Source: an uncultured Winogradskyella sp. (GTDB lineage: Bacteria; Bacteroidota; Bacteroidia; Flavobacteriales; Flavobacteriaceae). From it: a DNA stretch of 64,000 nucleotides. The DNA lies in contig NZ_CANMXL010000003.1 in the NCBI RefSeq assembly GCF_947501905.1, positions 434,001 to 498,000 on the forward strand. The letters are read 5' to 3'. Shown one piece after another: positions 1-8,658 of the stretch (position 1 is the first letter of the stretch; the number at the start of each line of letters is the position of its first letter). The translations under genes and the position numbers were made by a program. The notes beneath the pieces were generated by a model that ran no database searches, was not told where the DNA came from, and saw only the letters and a list, made by a program, of their open reading frames with translations.

Positions 1-1
1 G

Positions 2-748
2 GAAAAACTACGTAAGCAAGTAAAGAAGCATGGTGTGCGTAACTCGTTGTTAGTAGCGCCAATGCCAACAGCATCGACATCTCAAATTTTAGGAAATAAC
101 GAATGCTTTGAGCCGTACACCTCTAACATTTACACGCGTCGTGTATTGTCTGGTGAGTTTATTGTGGTAAACAAGCATTTATTAGAAGATTTAGTAGAGT
201 TAGGATTATGGGACGATGGTCTTAAGAACGAAATCATGAGAGCTAACGGTTCTATCCAAGGAATTGAGAATATCCCAGCAGATATAAAAGAATTGTATAA
301 AACGGTTTATGAAATGAGTATGAAAGACATTATAGATATGTCTCGTCAACGTGGCTATTTCATTGACCAGTCTCAATCGTTAAACTTATTCTTAGAAGGT
401 GCAACTATGGCAAAGCTAACGTCAATGCATTTTTATGCATGGAAGAGCGGCTTAAAAACTGGGATGTACTATCTGCGTACAAAAGCGGCTGTAGATGCTA
501 AGAAGTTTACGGTAACAAGAGAAACTAAAAAAGAGCCTGTTGCAGAGAAAGTAGCATCAGAGTCTATAAAAGTTGCAGACGCTGCTGTTATAGAACAACA
601 AAAGCAGAAAGCAGCAAAAACAGCAGCCAAGTTTGCTGAAAAAACTGAGACTCCAGAAGCAGAGCCAATGACGGCAGAGGAGATGAAAGCATTAATTGCC
701 CAAGCTAAAGAAGCTGAAGGTGATGATTGCTTAATGTGTGGGTCTTAA
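2..748 (+). CDS. nrdA: ribonucleoside-diphosphate reductase alpha subunit, 3' part
   Basis: This is the C-terminal 248 residues of the large subunit of a class Ia ribonucleotide reductase, which reduces ribonucleoside diphosphates to deoxyribonucleotides. The reading frame is open from base 2, so the gene starts left of the window; the GTG at 35 is internal. The segment [16 protein letters not shown] closely matches the eukaryote-like class Ia alpha subunit. GMYYLRT carries the paired tyrosines of the radical-transfer chain. The protein ends in DDCLMCGS, the mobile CxxC pair that regenerates the active-site disulfide. A lysine/alanine/glutamate-rich linker lies before that tail, as is usual. 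An intrinsic terminator follows 23 bases after the stop. Identification is secure; only the N-terminal part, including any ATP cone, is unseen. Confidence 0.95.
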   Translation, partial: EKLRKQVKKHGVRNSLLVAPMPTASTSQILGNNECFEPYTSNIYTRRVLSGEFIVVNKHLLEDLVELGLWDDGLKNEIMRANGSIQGIENIPADIKELYKTVYEMSMKDIIDMSRQRGYFIDQSQSLNLFLEGATMAKLTSMHFYAWKSGLKTGMYYLRTKAAVDAKKFTVTRETKKEPVAEKVASESIKVADAAVIEQQKQKAAKTAAKFAEKTETPEAEPMTAEEMKALIAQAKEAEGDDCLMCGS

Positions 749-770
749 TATTTTAAATTAAGTGTTATAA

Positions 771-800
771 AACCAACGTGAAAGCGTTGGTTTTTTTATT
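771..800 (+). terminator. intrinsic terminator after nrdA
   Basis: An 8-bp stem (AACCAACG / CGTTGGTT) with a 6-base loop is followed directly by a T run on the plus strand. It sits just after the nrdA stop and before the next plus-strand gene at 850. Confidence 0.85.
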
Positions 801-849
801 TTAGAAGTATATTTATATAGTATAGCTAGTCTATAACCAAACTAAATTC

Positions 850-1353
850 ATGGAAGAAATTATTGAGTCTACTGAAAATCTACAACTATGTTCACTTTGT
901 AAAACTGAGATAGAATTAGACAGTGTTTTTTGCGGTTCTTGTGGGTTTCCAGAGAACGGAACTGACCAACAAGTTAATATATTTCATAGGAGATTATCAT
1001 TTAATAAAAACCAGAAACGTGAAGCCGATAAAAAAATTAAATCAGCCAGAAATACTTTGTATGTATTAGCAGGAATTACCATCCTTTTCTCAACAATACA
1101 GTTTTTTTCTCATCAAGATACGGCAACATTAATCACAGGTTTCATCCTAGGAGTTATTTATATTTTATTAGGTTCTTGGACATCTAAAAAACCATTAATG
1201 GCTGTACTACTCGGTCTATTACTTTATGTGACTACAATTGTTATTTCTGCAATAGTCGAGCCTCAAACTATTATAAAAGGAATAATTTTTAAAATCATTA
1301 TTATAGCATATTTGACCAAAGGCGTATTTTCGGCATCGTCGATTAAAAATTAA
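850..1353 (+). CDS. zinc-ribbon membrane protein of unknown function
   Basis: A 167-residue protein starting with ATG at 850. Residues 14-33 contain two Cys-x2-Cys knuckles (CSLC and CGSC), a small zinc ribbon of the zinc-ribbon_2/DUF7577 type often placed before membrane segments. From about residue 70 it has four hydrophobic stretches (roughly 70-86, 93-111, 114-137, 142-160), so it is probably an inner-membrane protein with a cytoplasmic N-terminal ribbon. It lies 13 bases upstream of a second zinc-ribbon membrane protein (1367) and both are probably co-transcribed. No catalytic motif is visible, and I do not assign a function. The gene is AT-rich like its neighbours. Confidence 0.75.
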   Translation: MEEIIESTENLQLCSLCKTEIELDSVFCGSCGFPENGTDQQVNIFHRRLSFNKNQKREADKKIKSARNTLYVLAGITILFSTIQFFSHQDTATLITGFILGVIYILLGSWTSKKPLMAVLLGLLLYVTTIVISAIVEPQTIIKGIIFKIIIIAYLTKGVFSASSIKN

Positions 1354-1366
1354 TTTTCAAAATTAT

Positions 1367-2122
1367 ATGCAGACTTGCCCTAAATGTGATTACGTGTTAA
1401 GTAATGAAGTAAAATATTGTACGCAATGCGGCGTGATTTTGAAAAAACCTCAGGTAGAAACTAGAGCTAAATCTTTAAATTTAGTAATTGTTTTTTATGT
1501 AACATTTCTACTATTTTCTCTTATATCTTATTTAATCTACGAATCTTCAGAGCCTAGCTTAGCATTAGAACTTACAATCGAAAGTGTATTCGCTTTATTA
1601 GTTATTGGTTTTTCACTTTCAAATTATAAATCAATTTTAAAGCTGTATAAGCTCCCAATTTTTGATAATAAAATTGCAACATTTACATTATTGTTTCCAG
1701 TGTTATCGGCCTTTTTTGTTTCAATATCAATTGGATATTTAAATGAATGGTTGTTTGAAGTTTATTATGATAATTATTATAGCGAATATGTTTATTTAAG
1801 CAACCCACTATTGTGGTCTTTTATTTTAATTGCTATTCTGCCTCCAATTTTTGAAGAATTGGCTTTTAGAGGTTTTCTTTTTAATGAATTAAGCAATGTC
1901 GCTAGCCAAAGGGTAACAATAATAGCAACAGCATTTCTTTTCGCTTTAATTCATTTTTCTCTTATCTCGTTTATTTGGATTTTTCCATTTGGATTGCTGC
2001 TTGGTTATTTAAGAAGTAAGTACAATACGATGTGGTATGGTATAGTAATTCACTTCATTCATAACTTCATTGTCCTTATGATAGATTATTATAATTACAA
2101 TTCAGAATTGGTTGTTTACTAA
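1367..2122 (+). CDS. CPBP family intramembrane metalloprotease with N-terminal zinc ribbon
   Basis: A 251-residue polytopic protein. An N-terminal zinc ribbon (CPKC and CTQC, residues 4-23) is followed by about seven membrane segments. The CPBP/Abi (type II CAAX protease) signature is in place: EELAFRG (glutamate pair and arginine) near residue 165, FALIHFS near 192, and HFIHNF near 229, supplying the predicted metal-binding Glu and His residues inside the membrane. Family members cleave prenylated or membrane substrates, or confer bacteriocin self-immunity; the substrate here is unknown. Linkage to the preceding zinc-ribbon protein suggests a two-gene unit. Immediately downstream lies a decayed fragment of a DUF6503-like gene on the opposite strand. 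Confidence 0.85.
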   Translation: MQTCPKCDYVLSNEVKYCTQCGVILKKPQVETRAKSLNLVIVFYVTFLLFSLISYLIYESSEPSLALELTIESVFALLVIGFSLSNYKSILKLYKLPIFDNKIATFTLLFPVLSAFFVSISIGYLNEWLFEVYYDNYYSEYVYLSNPLLWSFILIAILPPIFEELAFRGFLFNELSNVASQRVTIIATAFLFALIHFSLISFIWIFPFGLLLGYLRSKYNTMWYGIVIHFIHNFIVLMIDYYNYNSELVVY

Positions 2123-2130
2123 TAATTTAT

Positions 2131-2190
2131 TTCCCCAAAGTATCCGTGCCTAATATTTGCCCGTTTGTCCCTATAATTTACCATCTATTA
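2131..2190 (-). pseudogene. decayed 3' end of a DUF6503-like gene
   Basis: Read on the minus strand, this stretch ends ILGTDTLGK-stop. The intact DUF6503-like protein encoded at 3990-4709 ends KYLGTDTLGN-stop. At nucleotide level TTCCCCAAAGTATC (2131-2144) is identical to the 3' end of that gene, and similarity continues for about 15 bases with one base missing. Before the gap the other frame reads NYRDKRANI, resembling YYNKDDKY of the intact copy. A stop codon and the frameshift show it is not coding. It is either a relic of a second gene copy or a duplicated 3' end created when the two genes in between arrived. Confidence 0.6.
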
Positions 2191-2285
2191 CTTTGATTTT
2201 GAATTGAATAAGCAATTGGTTTAGTTTCGTTGATTTATTTAACTAAATCAATTATTGAAATGAAGCATGACAATAGATTAGTTTT

Positions 2286-3086
2286 ATGAAAAGAGGATAT
2301 TTTACACCGTTTTTTTTAATACTCATTTCTATTCTATCAGGATGTTGTGATAAGATCATATCACAGAACCCTTCAAATTATGAATATTTAAAGAAAGAGT
2401 TGAGTATTAAAGATAAAGACTTCAAAAAAATTAAAGACAATAAAGAGATAATTGAAGAGTTAAAATTATCAATAAAAGATTCTTTAACAAAAAAGAAAGC
2501 GTCGTCTATTTTAAAATCCTTTTTCCTTGAAGAGTACCCTGAAAACAAATTATTAGCATCTTTAGAATTTAATAGAGTTTTTAAAGGCAAAAATTATACA
2601 ACTGTTGACCTTAAAGATATTGATTCAAGTAAAGCATTATTTATCAACAATATAAATGAACTTGAAGACTTTATGAAAAAGGTTAAAGTAAAACCAACAG
2701 TAAAAACAACTACAAAAATCAGTAAATCTGATATGTTAAGGCTTGTTGAAGATTCTATAAATCTTAACAAGACAAATCTAAAAGTAGTAGAAAATAATGA
2801 TGATTTATTATTGAATTTATTTATAACTATTAAGGATAGTATTCCAACAAAAAAAATAAAACCTCAATTAGATGCTTTATTTCTTAATATATATAGTAAA
2901 GAAGAGGTGATTACTAATTTAGAACTATATAGAATATTAAAAGGTAGAAATATAGATATATCTATTAAACGAGATGTGGACTCAACTAAAGTATTAAATT
3001 TTAATAGTGCCAAAGAGTTAGAAGAATTTATGAAAAAATCTAAAGTAAAAACAACTACAAAAATTGACTCTACAAAAAATGAATAA
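2286..3086 (+). CDS. putative lipoprotein made of two tandem repeats, unknown function
   Basis: A 266-residue protein with an N-terminal hydrophobic segment and a lipobox-like ILSGC (Cys20), so probably lipid-anchored in the envelope. The mature part is an internal duplication of about 80 residues: KDSLTKKKASSILKSFF...LEFNRVFKG...DIDSSKALFINNINELEDFMKK in the first copy corresponds to KDSIPTKKIKPQLDALF...LELYRILKG...DVDSTKVLNFNSAKELEEFMKK in the second. Each copy is followed by KVK plus a threonine-rich TTTKI. Lysine-rich and very AT-rich. It overlaps the next gene by 8 bases (ATGAATAA), implying translational coupling. I do not recognise the family. Confidence 0.65.
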   Translation: MKRGYFTPFFLILISILSGCCDKIISQNPSNYEYLKKELSIKDKDFKKIKDNKEIIEELKLSIKDSLTKKKASSILKSFFLEEYPENKLLASLEFNRVFKGKNYTTVDLKDIDSSKALFINNINELEDFMKKVKVKPTVKTTTKISKSDMLRLVEDSINLNKTNLKVVENNDDLLLNLFITIKDSIPTKKIKPQLDALFLNIYSKEEVITNLELYRILKGRNIDISIKRDVDSTKVLNFNSAKELEEFMKKSKVKTTTKIDSTKNE

Positions 3087-3993
3087 ATTTATTGTATTTA
3101 CTTTTCTAGTATTTAATCTGTTTTGTTTTTCACAAAACAAAAAAATAAATCTTCCTCAAGTTATAGAGAATTTAGGCTCACTATCTTACCCATATTTTTC
3201 TGTAGAGGTTCTCGATGAGGACAATATCATTTTCCAAAAAGATACTATTCCCATAAAGTTATTGAGTAATAACATATTTCTAAACTCTAAGATGTTTAAA
3301 TCTTATGGGCTCAATAGTTTGTACATTAAGACATATGTGCATCTATTTGCTGATGAAAATCTAAACTATAATATTATAGACGAAATAAAAACACAAATTT
3401 CTAGAACGAATAAATCAAGGTACGTGATTTATAGATCTAATTTTGACAAACAAGTAAAGAGAGGAACTAGACGAGAAGGTATAAAACATAAATCTCCTTT
3501 AAGCTTCTTTAAATTAGAAATTCCTGAATACAGAGAAACTTTAAAACAGATTAAGAAGAAAGATAGTTTAAGAAAATTACAGGAAGAAAAATTCCCGGAT
3601 ATTGCAGAAATGAATAGAATGCTAGATGATGCTAAAGGAAACTGGAAACCAATTTACCAAATTGAAACATTAGTATATGGTTCTCAAAAGGATGTTATTA
3701 AAGAGTATTTAGAGAATAAAACAACTAAATGTTATAGAATTACCAATGATGGTTTCAAGAGTAATTTAAAAGTTTACAAAAGAAATGAAATTTCAGATGT
3801 ATTAAATAAATCAGAAATCATATTCTTAGATTACGATGAAAAATTGACTTATCTCAATTATTTAAAATTTATTAAAGAACTTCATAAGTCCATTCCTAAT
3901 TTTGGGCAAAAAAATGTAGATACAGAAGTTGTTGAGTTGTCCAATGAAATCAAAAAGATTCATCGTATGACTGGTGTAGAATTATGTAATTAA
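3079..3993 (+). CDS. exported protein of unknown function
   Basis: A 304-residue protein from the ATG at 3079, chosen over an in-frame TTG at 3064 because it places a normal signal peptide (MNKFIVFTFLVFNLFCFSQ) at the very N-terminus. Its ATG overlaps the stop of the preceding lipoprotein gene, so the two are coupled. The mature protein is hydrophilic and lysine-rich, with a likely helical region around residues 155-200 (KQIKKKDSLRKLQEEKFPD). No known domain is recognised. The 3' end overlaps the convergent DUF6503-like gene by 4 bases. This gene and the previous one lie between an intact and a decayed copy of the same DUF6503-like 3' end, which suggests they may be a later insertion. Confidence 0.65.
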   Translation: MNKFIVFTFLVFNLFCFSQNKKINLPQVIENLGSLSYPYFSVEVLDEDNIIFQKDTIPIKLLSNNIFLNSKMFKSYGLNSLYIKTYVHLFADENLNYNIIDEIKTQISRTNKSRYVIYRSNFDKQVKRGTRREGIKHKSPLSFFKLEIPEYRETLKQIKKKDSLRKLQEEKFPDIAEMNRMLDDAKGNWKPIYQIETLVYGSQKDVIKEYLENKTTKCYRITNDGFKSNLKVYKRNEISDVLNKSEIIFLDYDEKLTYLNYLKFIKELHKSIPNFGQKNVDTEVVELSNEIKKIHRMTGVELCN

Positions 3994-4709
3994 TTCCCCA
4001 AAGTATCTGTACCCAAATACTTGTCATCTTTATTGTAATACCAAGCACGGACTTTAGGCATTTTAATGCCGTTTACGGTGTCTTCTTCGGTCAGTAATAT
4101 ATATTCTCCAGAGTCTGGTTTTACCTTGCCATTTTCATCTGTTTTGTAAAACTGGTAGACTTCCATAGCGTAGGTTTCTGGATTAAAATAGAAGTACCAA
4201 ACATCGCTCCCAATAGCGGCATCGTAAGTGGCTTTTAGTACTAAATACTCTTTGCCTTTAAAGGTTTTGCGTTCTACTTTAGAGTCAATGTTTGTGCCTT
4301 TGTCTTCGAGTTTCATTGGTAAGCCGTACAAATAGGTATAATAGTTTTTATACATGCTGGCACGCTCGCAAGTCATCTTCTTTTCTTTGGCCGCTTCTTC
4401 ATTAAGCTGTGTTTTATTATAAAACAAAGCGCAATCTGATTTGTCAACAGTATAGGTTTGACTAGTGTTATTTCTAACAGCTGTAACACTAAAAAACTCC
4501 GCAGGTAAGTTGATGTTTATATCACTAACTCTAGCACTTTGGTTAGGTGTTGTCATCGTGACTTTAAAGTTACCACTAAACGTAGACCAATTGCCACTTG
4601 GGTCATGATAATTAATGGCTTTTTCTAGGAGTTGTTGTCCCGTTAAGTTTTGCGATTGTATGGTTACACTAACAAAAACAAATAGCAATAAGGAGTAGGA
4701 AAATTTCAT
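3990..4709 (-). CDS. DUF6503-like exported protein
   Basis: A 239-residue protein with a signal peptide (residues 1-19, ending IQSQ). The body begins QQLLEKAINYHDPSGNWSTF and continues as a beta-rich fold with pairs such as FKGKEYLVLKATYD and VWYFYFNPETY, a pattern I associate with Flavobacteriia proteins of the DUF6503 family (sometimes misnamed histidine kinase). It looks like a LolA/outer-membrane-lipoprotein-sorting type beta sandwich, but that is inference. It ends GTDTLGN; a degraded copy of this end lies at 2131-2190. It appears to be monocistronic, 44 bases downstream of the PiT gene that ends at 4754, and may be read through from it. Confidence 0.75.
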   Translation of the reverse strand: MKFSYSLLLFVFVSVTIQSQNLTGQQLLEKAINYHDPSGNWSTFSGNFKVTMTTPNQSARVSDININLPAEFFSVTAVRNNTSQTYTVDKSDCALFYNKTQLNEEAAKEKKMTCERASMYKNYYTYLYGLPMKLEDKGTNIDSKVERKTFKGKEYLVLKATYDAAIGSDVWYFYFNPETYAMEVYQFYKTDENGKVKPDSGEYILLTEEDTVNGIKMPKVRAWYYNKDDKYLGTDTLGN

Positions 4710-4753
4710 AGAATAGGTATTGCATTATTGTATCAAATATACAAAAGCAATAA

Positions 4754-7045
4754 CTACTCTTCCTCTTCAGTATTAATCGTTGCAGGTTCTACTGAGCTGT
4801 CATGAGAATTATGATACTCTTGTAGAAGATTCATGGTCGCATTAATTAAATCTTTGGTCTCCAAGAGTAGCCCAAAGTATAAAGTTGTATTCTTTGGACT
4901 TGATTCTTCGGTACGTGTACGTTCTACTTGTTTGGCAATTTTAGAAGTTACCAAATCAAAATTAGTATTACGCTGAGTTAATATGGTTCCGATTTGCTCA
5001 AAAGAACGCGAATCAAAGGCAGATTTTATATCTGTAAAAAGCACTTCTAAAACATCATCCACTTCCTTAAGTTCCTTAATTTGACTGAACTTTAATTTCT
5101 TATGATTGTTATTAATATGCTTATGACTTGCTTTAGAAATGTACTCTAAAGATTGTGTCATATCTTGTAAGTACCCTAAAATATTAATATAAAAATTACT
5201 TGCGCCAACACTAGACTCATCTAAGTTTTTAATAAAATAGAAGATGTTATCTCTAAGGTCATCTACTTCGGCAGATAACTTAGCGACTTGTTTTTTATTC
5301 TTTTTAAGCTCTAGCAAATCTTGCTTAGCCAAACCACTAATTGCATTGGTGTATATGCGATTACCACGCTTAACAACGTTAGAAATATTTTTTGCACTTT
5401 CATGAATGACACCTTGAACAGAAGAACTTTCTGTACGTTCAAGTTCGTCTTCGATATCTATTTTTTTGGCTTTGTTTTTATGAGTGATATAGTTTCTTGT
5501 TAATAAAACGATGGCGAGTATAAATAAGCCCATTAGAGCAAAACCACCACCATAATAAAGAACACAAGCCATAATAAAGGCTGCAACAAACGCACTAAAA
5601 GCAGTAAAAAACCATCCACCAATAACATTAAGTACACCAGCAACACGGTAAACAGCACTCTCACTTCCCCATGCTCTATCCGCTAATGATGTTCCCATAG
5701 CCACCATAAATGTGACATAAGTTGTAGATAATGGTAATTTCATAGACGTGGCAATAGAAATAAGCACACTAGCAACCATTAAGTTTACGGCAGCTCTTAC
5801 CAAATCAAATGCGGGTAAATCCGCGGCTTTTATTAATGGGTCTTTTTCAGGTTTTGTAAACTGTTTATCTGTAGTTTTCTTATAAGAATCAGGTAGGATA
5901 TGATTAATAGATTTTGATAATTCTATAGTATATCTAACAATAGTTCTCGATAAAAAGTTAGGCTCAAAACGCTCTTTTACTTCATCTTGTCTAGATAAGT
6001 CAACCGAAGTTTTAACCACGGCCTTAGCTTTACTAGAAAACCATAGTGTTAATACCATAACAACACCGGCCAAAAGTAAAAGATAAGGTTGTGTAGGTAC
6101 TTTTTGTGCAAGACTTTGCATACCAAATTCTGAAGGTAATGTACCAAAAGCCAGGTAAGCTTCATGCCAACTCTCGTAAGAGTTAAATGCAGCAATTGGA
6201 ACACCAATAAAATTAACCAAATCATTGCCCGCAAAGGCTACAGCTAATGCAAAAGTACCAACAATAATAATCAGCTTATAAATATTTACTTTTAGAAGAA
6301 CAGTTATTGCCAAAGACAATAAGGTCCAAAAAATAAAGCTTATGCCTAAGGTGGCGTACAGATTCGTATTTGCAAATTCTAAGATGTCAGAACTAATAAA
6401 AGTCGCATTTTTTAAACCCTTTATAAGAATAAAATACATGATTGCAGATAACGCTATACCACTAAAAATGGCACCATACCAGGCAGGTTTTTCCTGAAAT
6501 TTAAATGATAGTAAAATTCTTGAAAGATATTGCACAATAGCACCTATGGTAAAGGCGACGACGACGGAAAGTAATATGCCAAGAATTATCTCAATGGCTT
6601 TAGAGTTGTTAATATAATTGCCTAAATCTAGTAGGGTTTGGTTGGCATCACCATAAATTTTTATAACTGAAAGCGCTACAGAAGCACCCAATAATTCAAA
6701 GACAATAGATACTGTTGTAGAAGTGGGCAGCCCAAGTGTATTAAAAAAGTCGAGGAGTAGAATATCGGTGAGCATTACCGCCATAAAGATGACCATAATC
6801 TCATCAAACATAAACTCACCTGGGTTAAAAATCCCTTTACGTGCAACCTCCATCATACCACTAGATGTCATTGCGCCTACGGCAACTCCAATACTGGCAA
6901 CAATCATAATGGTTTTAAATGAAACGGCTTTTGAACCTATAGCGGAATTTAGAAAATTAACGGCATCATTACTAACGCCAACAACTAAATCTGCTATTGC
7001 TAAAAATGCTAGAGCGGCTAGCATATAGAGGTAAAGGTTTTCCAT
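4754..7045 (-). CDS. inorganic phosphate transporter, PiT family, with C-terminal PhoU-like region
   Basis: A 763-residue inner-membrane phosphate symporter. The two PiT signature repeats are visible: GVSNDAVNFLNSAIGSKA near residue 23 and AFAGNDLVNFIGVPI near residue 270. The first has SND in place of the usual AND. About twelve membrane segments occupy residues 1-520. From about 540 the protein becomes a charged helical cytoplasmic region of some 200 residues (LSAEVDDLRDNIFYFIKNLDE...) resembling a PhoU/DUF47 four-helix bundle, making it longer than the approximately 400-500 residues of simple PiT proteins. This fusion is common in Bacteroidota. A weak -7 like box lies upstream. Function is confident; the cation coupled is not shown. 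Confidence 0.9.
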   Translation of the reverse strand: MENLYLYMLAALAFLAIADLVVGVSNDAVNFLNSAIGSKAVSFKTIMIVASIGVAVGAMTSSGMMEVARKGIFNPGEFMFDEIMVIFMAVMLTDILLLDFFNTLGLPTSTTVSIVFELLGASVALSVIKIYGDANQTLLDLGNYINNSKAIEIILGILLSVVVAFTIGAIVQYLSRILLSFKFQEKPAWYGAIFSGIALSAIMYFILIKGLKNATFISSDILEFANTNLYATLGISFIFWTLLSLAITVLLKVNIYKLIIIVGTFALAVAFAGNDLVNFIGVPIAAFNSYESWHEAYLAFGTLPSEFGMQSLAQKVPTQPYLLLLAGVVMVLTLWFSSKAKAVVKTSVDLSRQDEVKERFEPNFLSRTIVRYTIELSKSINHILPDSYKKTTDKQFTKPEKDPLIKAADLPAFDLVRAAVNLMVASVLISIATSMKLPLSTTYVTFMVAMGTSLADRAWGSESAVYRVAGVLNVIGGWFFTAFSAFVAAFIMACVLYYGGGFALMGLFILAIVLLTRNYITHKNKAKKIDIEDELERTESSSVQGVIHESAKNISNVVKRGNRIYTNAISGLAKQDLLELKKNKKQVAKLSAEVDDLRDNIFYFIKNLDESSVGASNFYINILGYLQDMTQSLEYISKASHKHINNNHKKLKFSQIKELKEVDDVLEVLFTDIKSAFDSRSFEQIGTILTQRNTNFDLVTSKIAKQVERTRTEESSPKNTTLYFGLLLETKDLINATMNLLQEYHNSHDSSVEPATINTEEEE

Positions 7046-7214
7046 GTAAACGGATACTAAAAAATTGTATGCAAAATACCTTAATTATTTTGAAAGCAAC
7101 GTTACCTAAACGTTATTTTAGAACATCTAAATTAAGCAAAATTGCTCATAAAATACAGTCTGCAATATCGGTCAAATAATTGTTAATTAATAACTCACGA
7201 GAAATATTATTAGT

Positions 7215-7895
7215 TTAAACTTTTAGAATAAAAGACGTTAGGATAAATAACTTTTCTTCTGTCTTAATGTTTAATGCTTCAAATCGATATTCTAAACCAA
7301 ATTGAATTTTTGATTCCTCATTAATAAGCCATCCGATTTGTGCTGTCGTCCTATGGTCTAATTCAGGTTTAATCTTTACATTTTTGCTCAAAAGCGCTTC
7401 CATAGATACTACCAAATAGCTTTCGCCTATATCTAACTTTTCTCCATTTAAAGGAAAATCTAAAGCAAAACGATAGCGGGAACGTAAAACAGTTAATTGG
7501 TCAAAAATGCGCTGCTCAAACCTAATTCTATGACCAAAGCGTAATGCTTGATTCTTTTTCGTGTAATTAAATTGTTGGGTAAGTCTTAGCTCATTATTTC
7601 CACCATCGAAAGATTCTCTAAAACGATATTGAACACCTAAACTCAAGCTATGGTTGTAATCTAAATTAAGCGTTGAAAAGTGTACAATGTCTAACTGACG
7701 ATTTTCAAAATCAAAGCTTTCGTCTTGGTATAGATAATACCGTGAGCGTGCTGAAAAATTGATTTTATATGAATCTGAAACCTTATGATTTAAAGCAAAA
7801 CCTGTTTCGCCTAGGGTTTCAAAATTGCTTTGAGAAAACAGATTTAACCCAAATATGAAGCTAAAAGAAATAATTAGAATCCTAATATAATACAT
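7215..7895 (-). CDS. DUF2490 family outer-membrane beta-barrel protein
   Basis: A 226-residue exported protein (signal peptide ending LNLFSQ). After it comes a run of alternating hydrophobic/polar strands, such as NFSARSRYYLYQ, LSLGVQYRFRES, LRFGHRIRFEQR and IQFGLEYRFEAL, characteristic of the DUF2490 family of small beta-barrels in Bacteroidota. The final residues (FILTSFILKV) end as an outer-membrane strand would. Its start overlaps the end of the upstream PepSY-like gene by 14 bases, so the two form an operon. Role unknown; a small porin or barrel partner of the upstream protein is plausible. Confidence 0.8.
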   Translation of the reverse strand: MYYIRILIISFSFIFGLNLFSQSNFETLGETGFALNHKVSDSYKINFSARSRYYLYQDESFDFENRQLDIVHFSTLNLDYNHSLSLGVQYRFRESFDGGNNELRLTQQFNYTKKNQALRFGHRIRFEQRIFDQLTVLRSRYRFALDFPLNGEKLDIGESYLVVSMEALLSKNVKIKPELDHRTTAQIGWLINEESKIQFGLEYRFEALNIKTEEKLFILTSFILKV

Positions 7896-8469
7896 GCTCG
7901 TATGATGTTGGATTTAGAATTCTTGAGCTTAAAAATTCGCCTTTATTGTTAAAAGTAAATTCTTTAATACTTCTTTTTTTATCTGTTCTAACTTCTGCTA
8001 TTATTTCATAATTGGCTGAGGTGATATTACTTTTTTTCAGCGTATGATCTATAAATGTATTGGCATTAAAACCGCTGGTATAAACATACTGTTTTTGAAT
8101 TTTTATGAATTTGTGCTTTTTGAAGAATTGTTTGTAATAAGCCGCAATTTGTTGCCTTGCAGAATCTTCAATGCTCTTGAATTTAGTAATTACCTCAATA
8201 TCTTCAAGTAGACCTTGATTTGAAAACTCAACACTGTAATACTGTTTCAAATATTTAAACTTTACCTCATAACTTTTCTTATCTCCATCTGTTTCCTTGT
8301 AAAATTTAAGTCGCTTACAGTTTTTGGGTAATGTCTTAATAATAGTTTGAGCCACTTCAGGAAATTCTGAAATTTTGATGCGCTCTTCTTTTTCATTTTT
8401 GATTTGGCTATATAAGGATTGGCTAATAAAAGATGATAATAGGATTACAAAAATGAGTTTCAATTTCAT
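7882..8469 (-). CDS. exported PepSY-like protein
   Basis: A 195-residue protein with a signal peptide (MKLKLIFVILLSSFISQSLYSQ). The mature part reads SEFPEVAQTIIKTLPKNC, then SYEVKFKYLKQYYSVEFSNQG and LLEDIEVI: helix, strand, strand with a final acidic turn, as in PepSY-like (beta-lactamase-inhibitor-like) periplasmic domains. The second half (residues 100-195) has the pattern of another alpha/beta unit. It overlaps the DUF2490 gene downstream by 14 bases and is probably its partner. Assignment to PepSY-like is by pattern only; no binding residues are diagnostic. Confidence 0.65.
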   Translation of the reverse strand: MKLKLIFVILLSSFISQSLYSQIKNEKEERIKISEFPEVAQTIIKTLPKNCKRLKFYKETDGDKKSYEVKFKYLKQYYSVEFSNQGLLEDIEVITKFKSIEDSARQQIAAYYKQFFKKHKFIKIQKQYVYTSGFNANTFIDHTLKKSNITSANYEIIAEVRTDKKRSIKEFTFNNKGEFLSSRILNPTSYEHVLY

Positions 8470-8597
8470 TACGACACCGTTGAGTCCCTAAAAATAAAGA
8501 TTATCCATTCTTATACAATATTAAATTTATCTACATATTTAAATTTCTGAAAATCAGTTAGATAAATAGTCAATGTTAATTTAATGTTACGTAAATC

Positions 8598-8628
8598 TTG
8601 TTTAAATGTAAAATTAATGTTATGTTTG
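8598..8628 (+). promoter_or_regulatory. Bacteroidota-type promoter for the YwqK-like gene
   Basis: TTG at 8598-8600, a 20-base spacer, then TATGTTTG at 8621-8628, an exact match to the TAnnTTTG -7 consensus. It predicts a leader of about 25 bases before the ATG at 8659. Confidence 0.65.
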
Positions 8629-8658
8629 TTTCATAATCATTAATAAACCCAAATTGTG

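Noticed and set aside
1911..1918. GGGTAACA, similar to the ECF -35 core
   Set aside because: It is inside the CPBP protease gene, lacks the AAACA part, and has no ATATAA at 17 bases.
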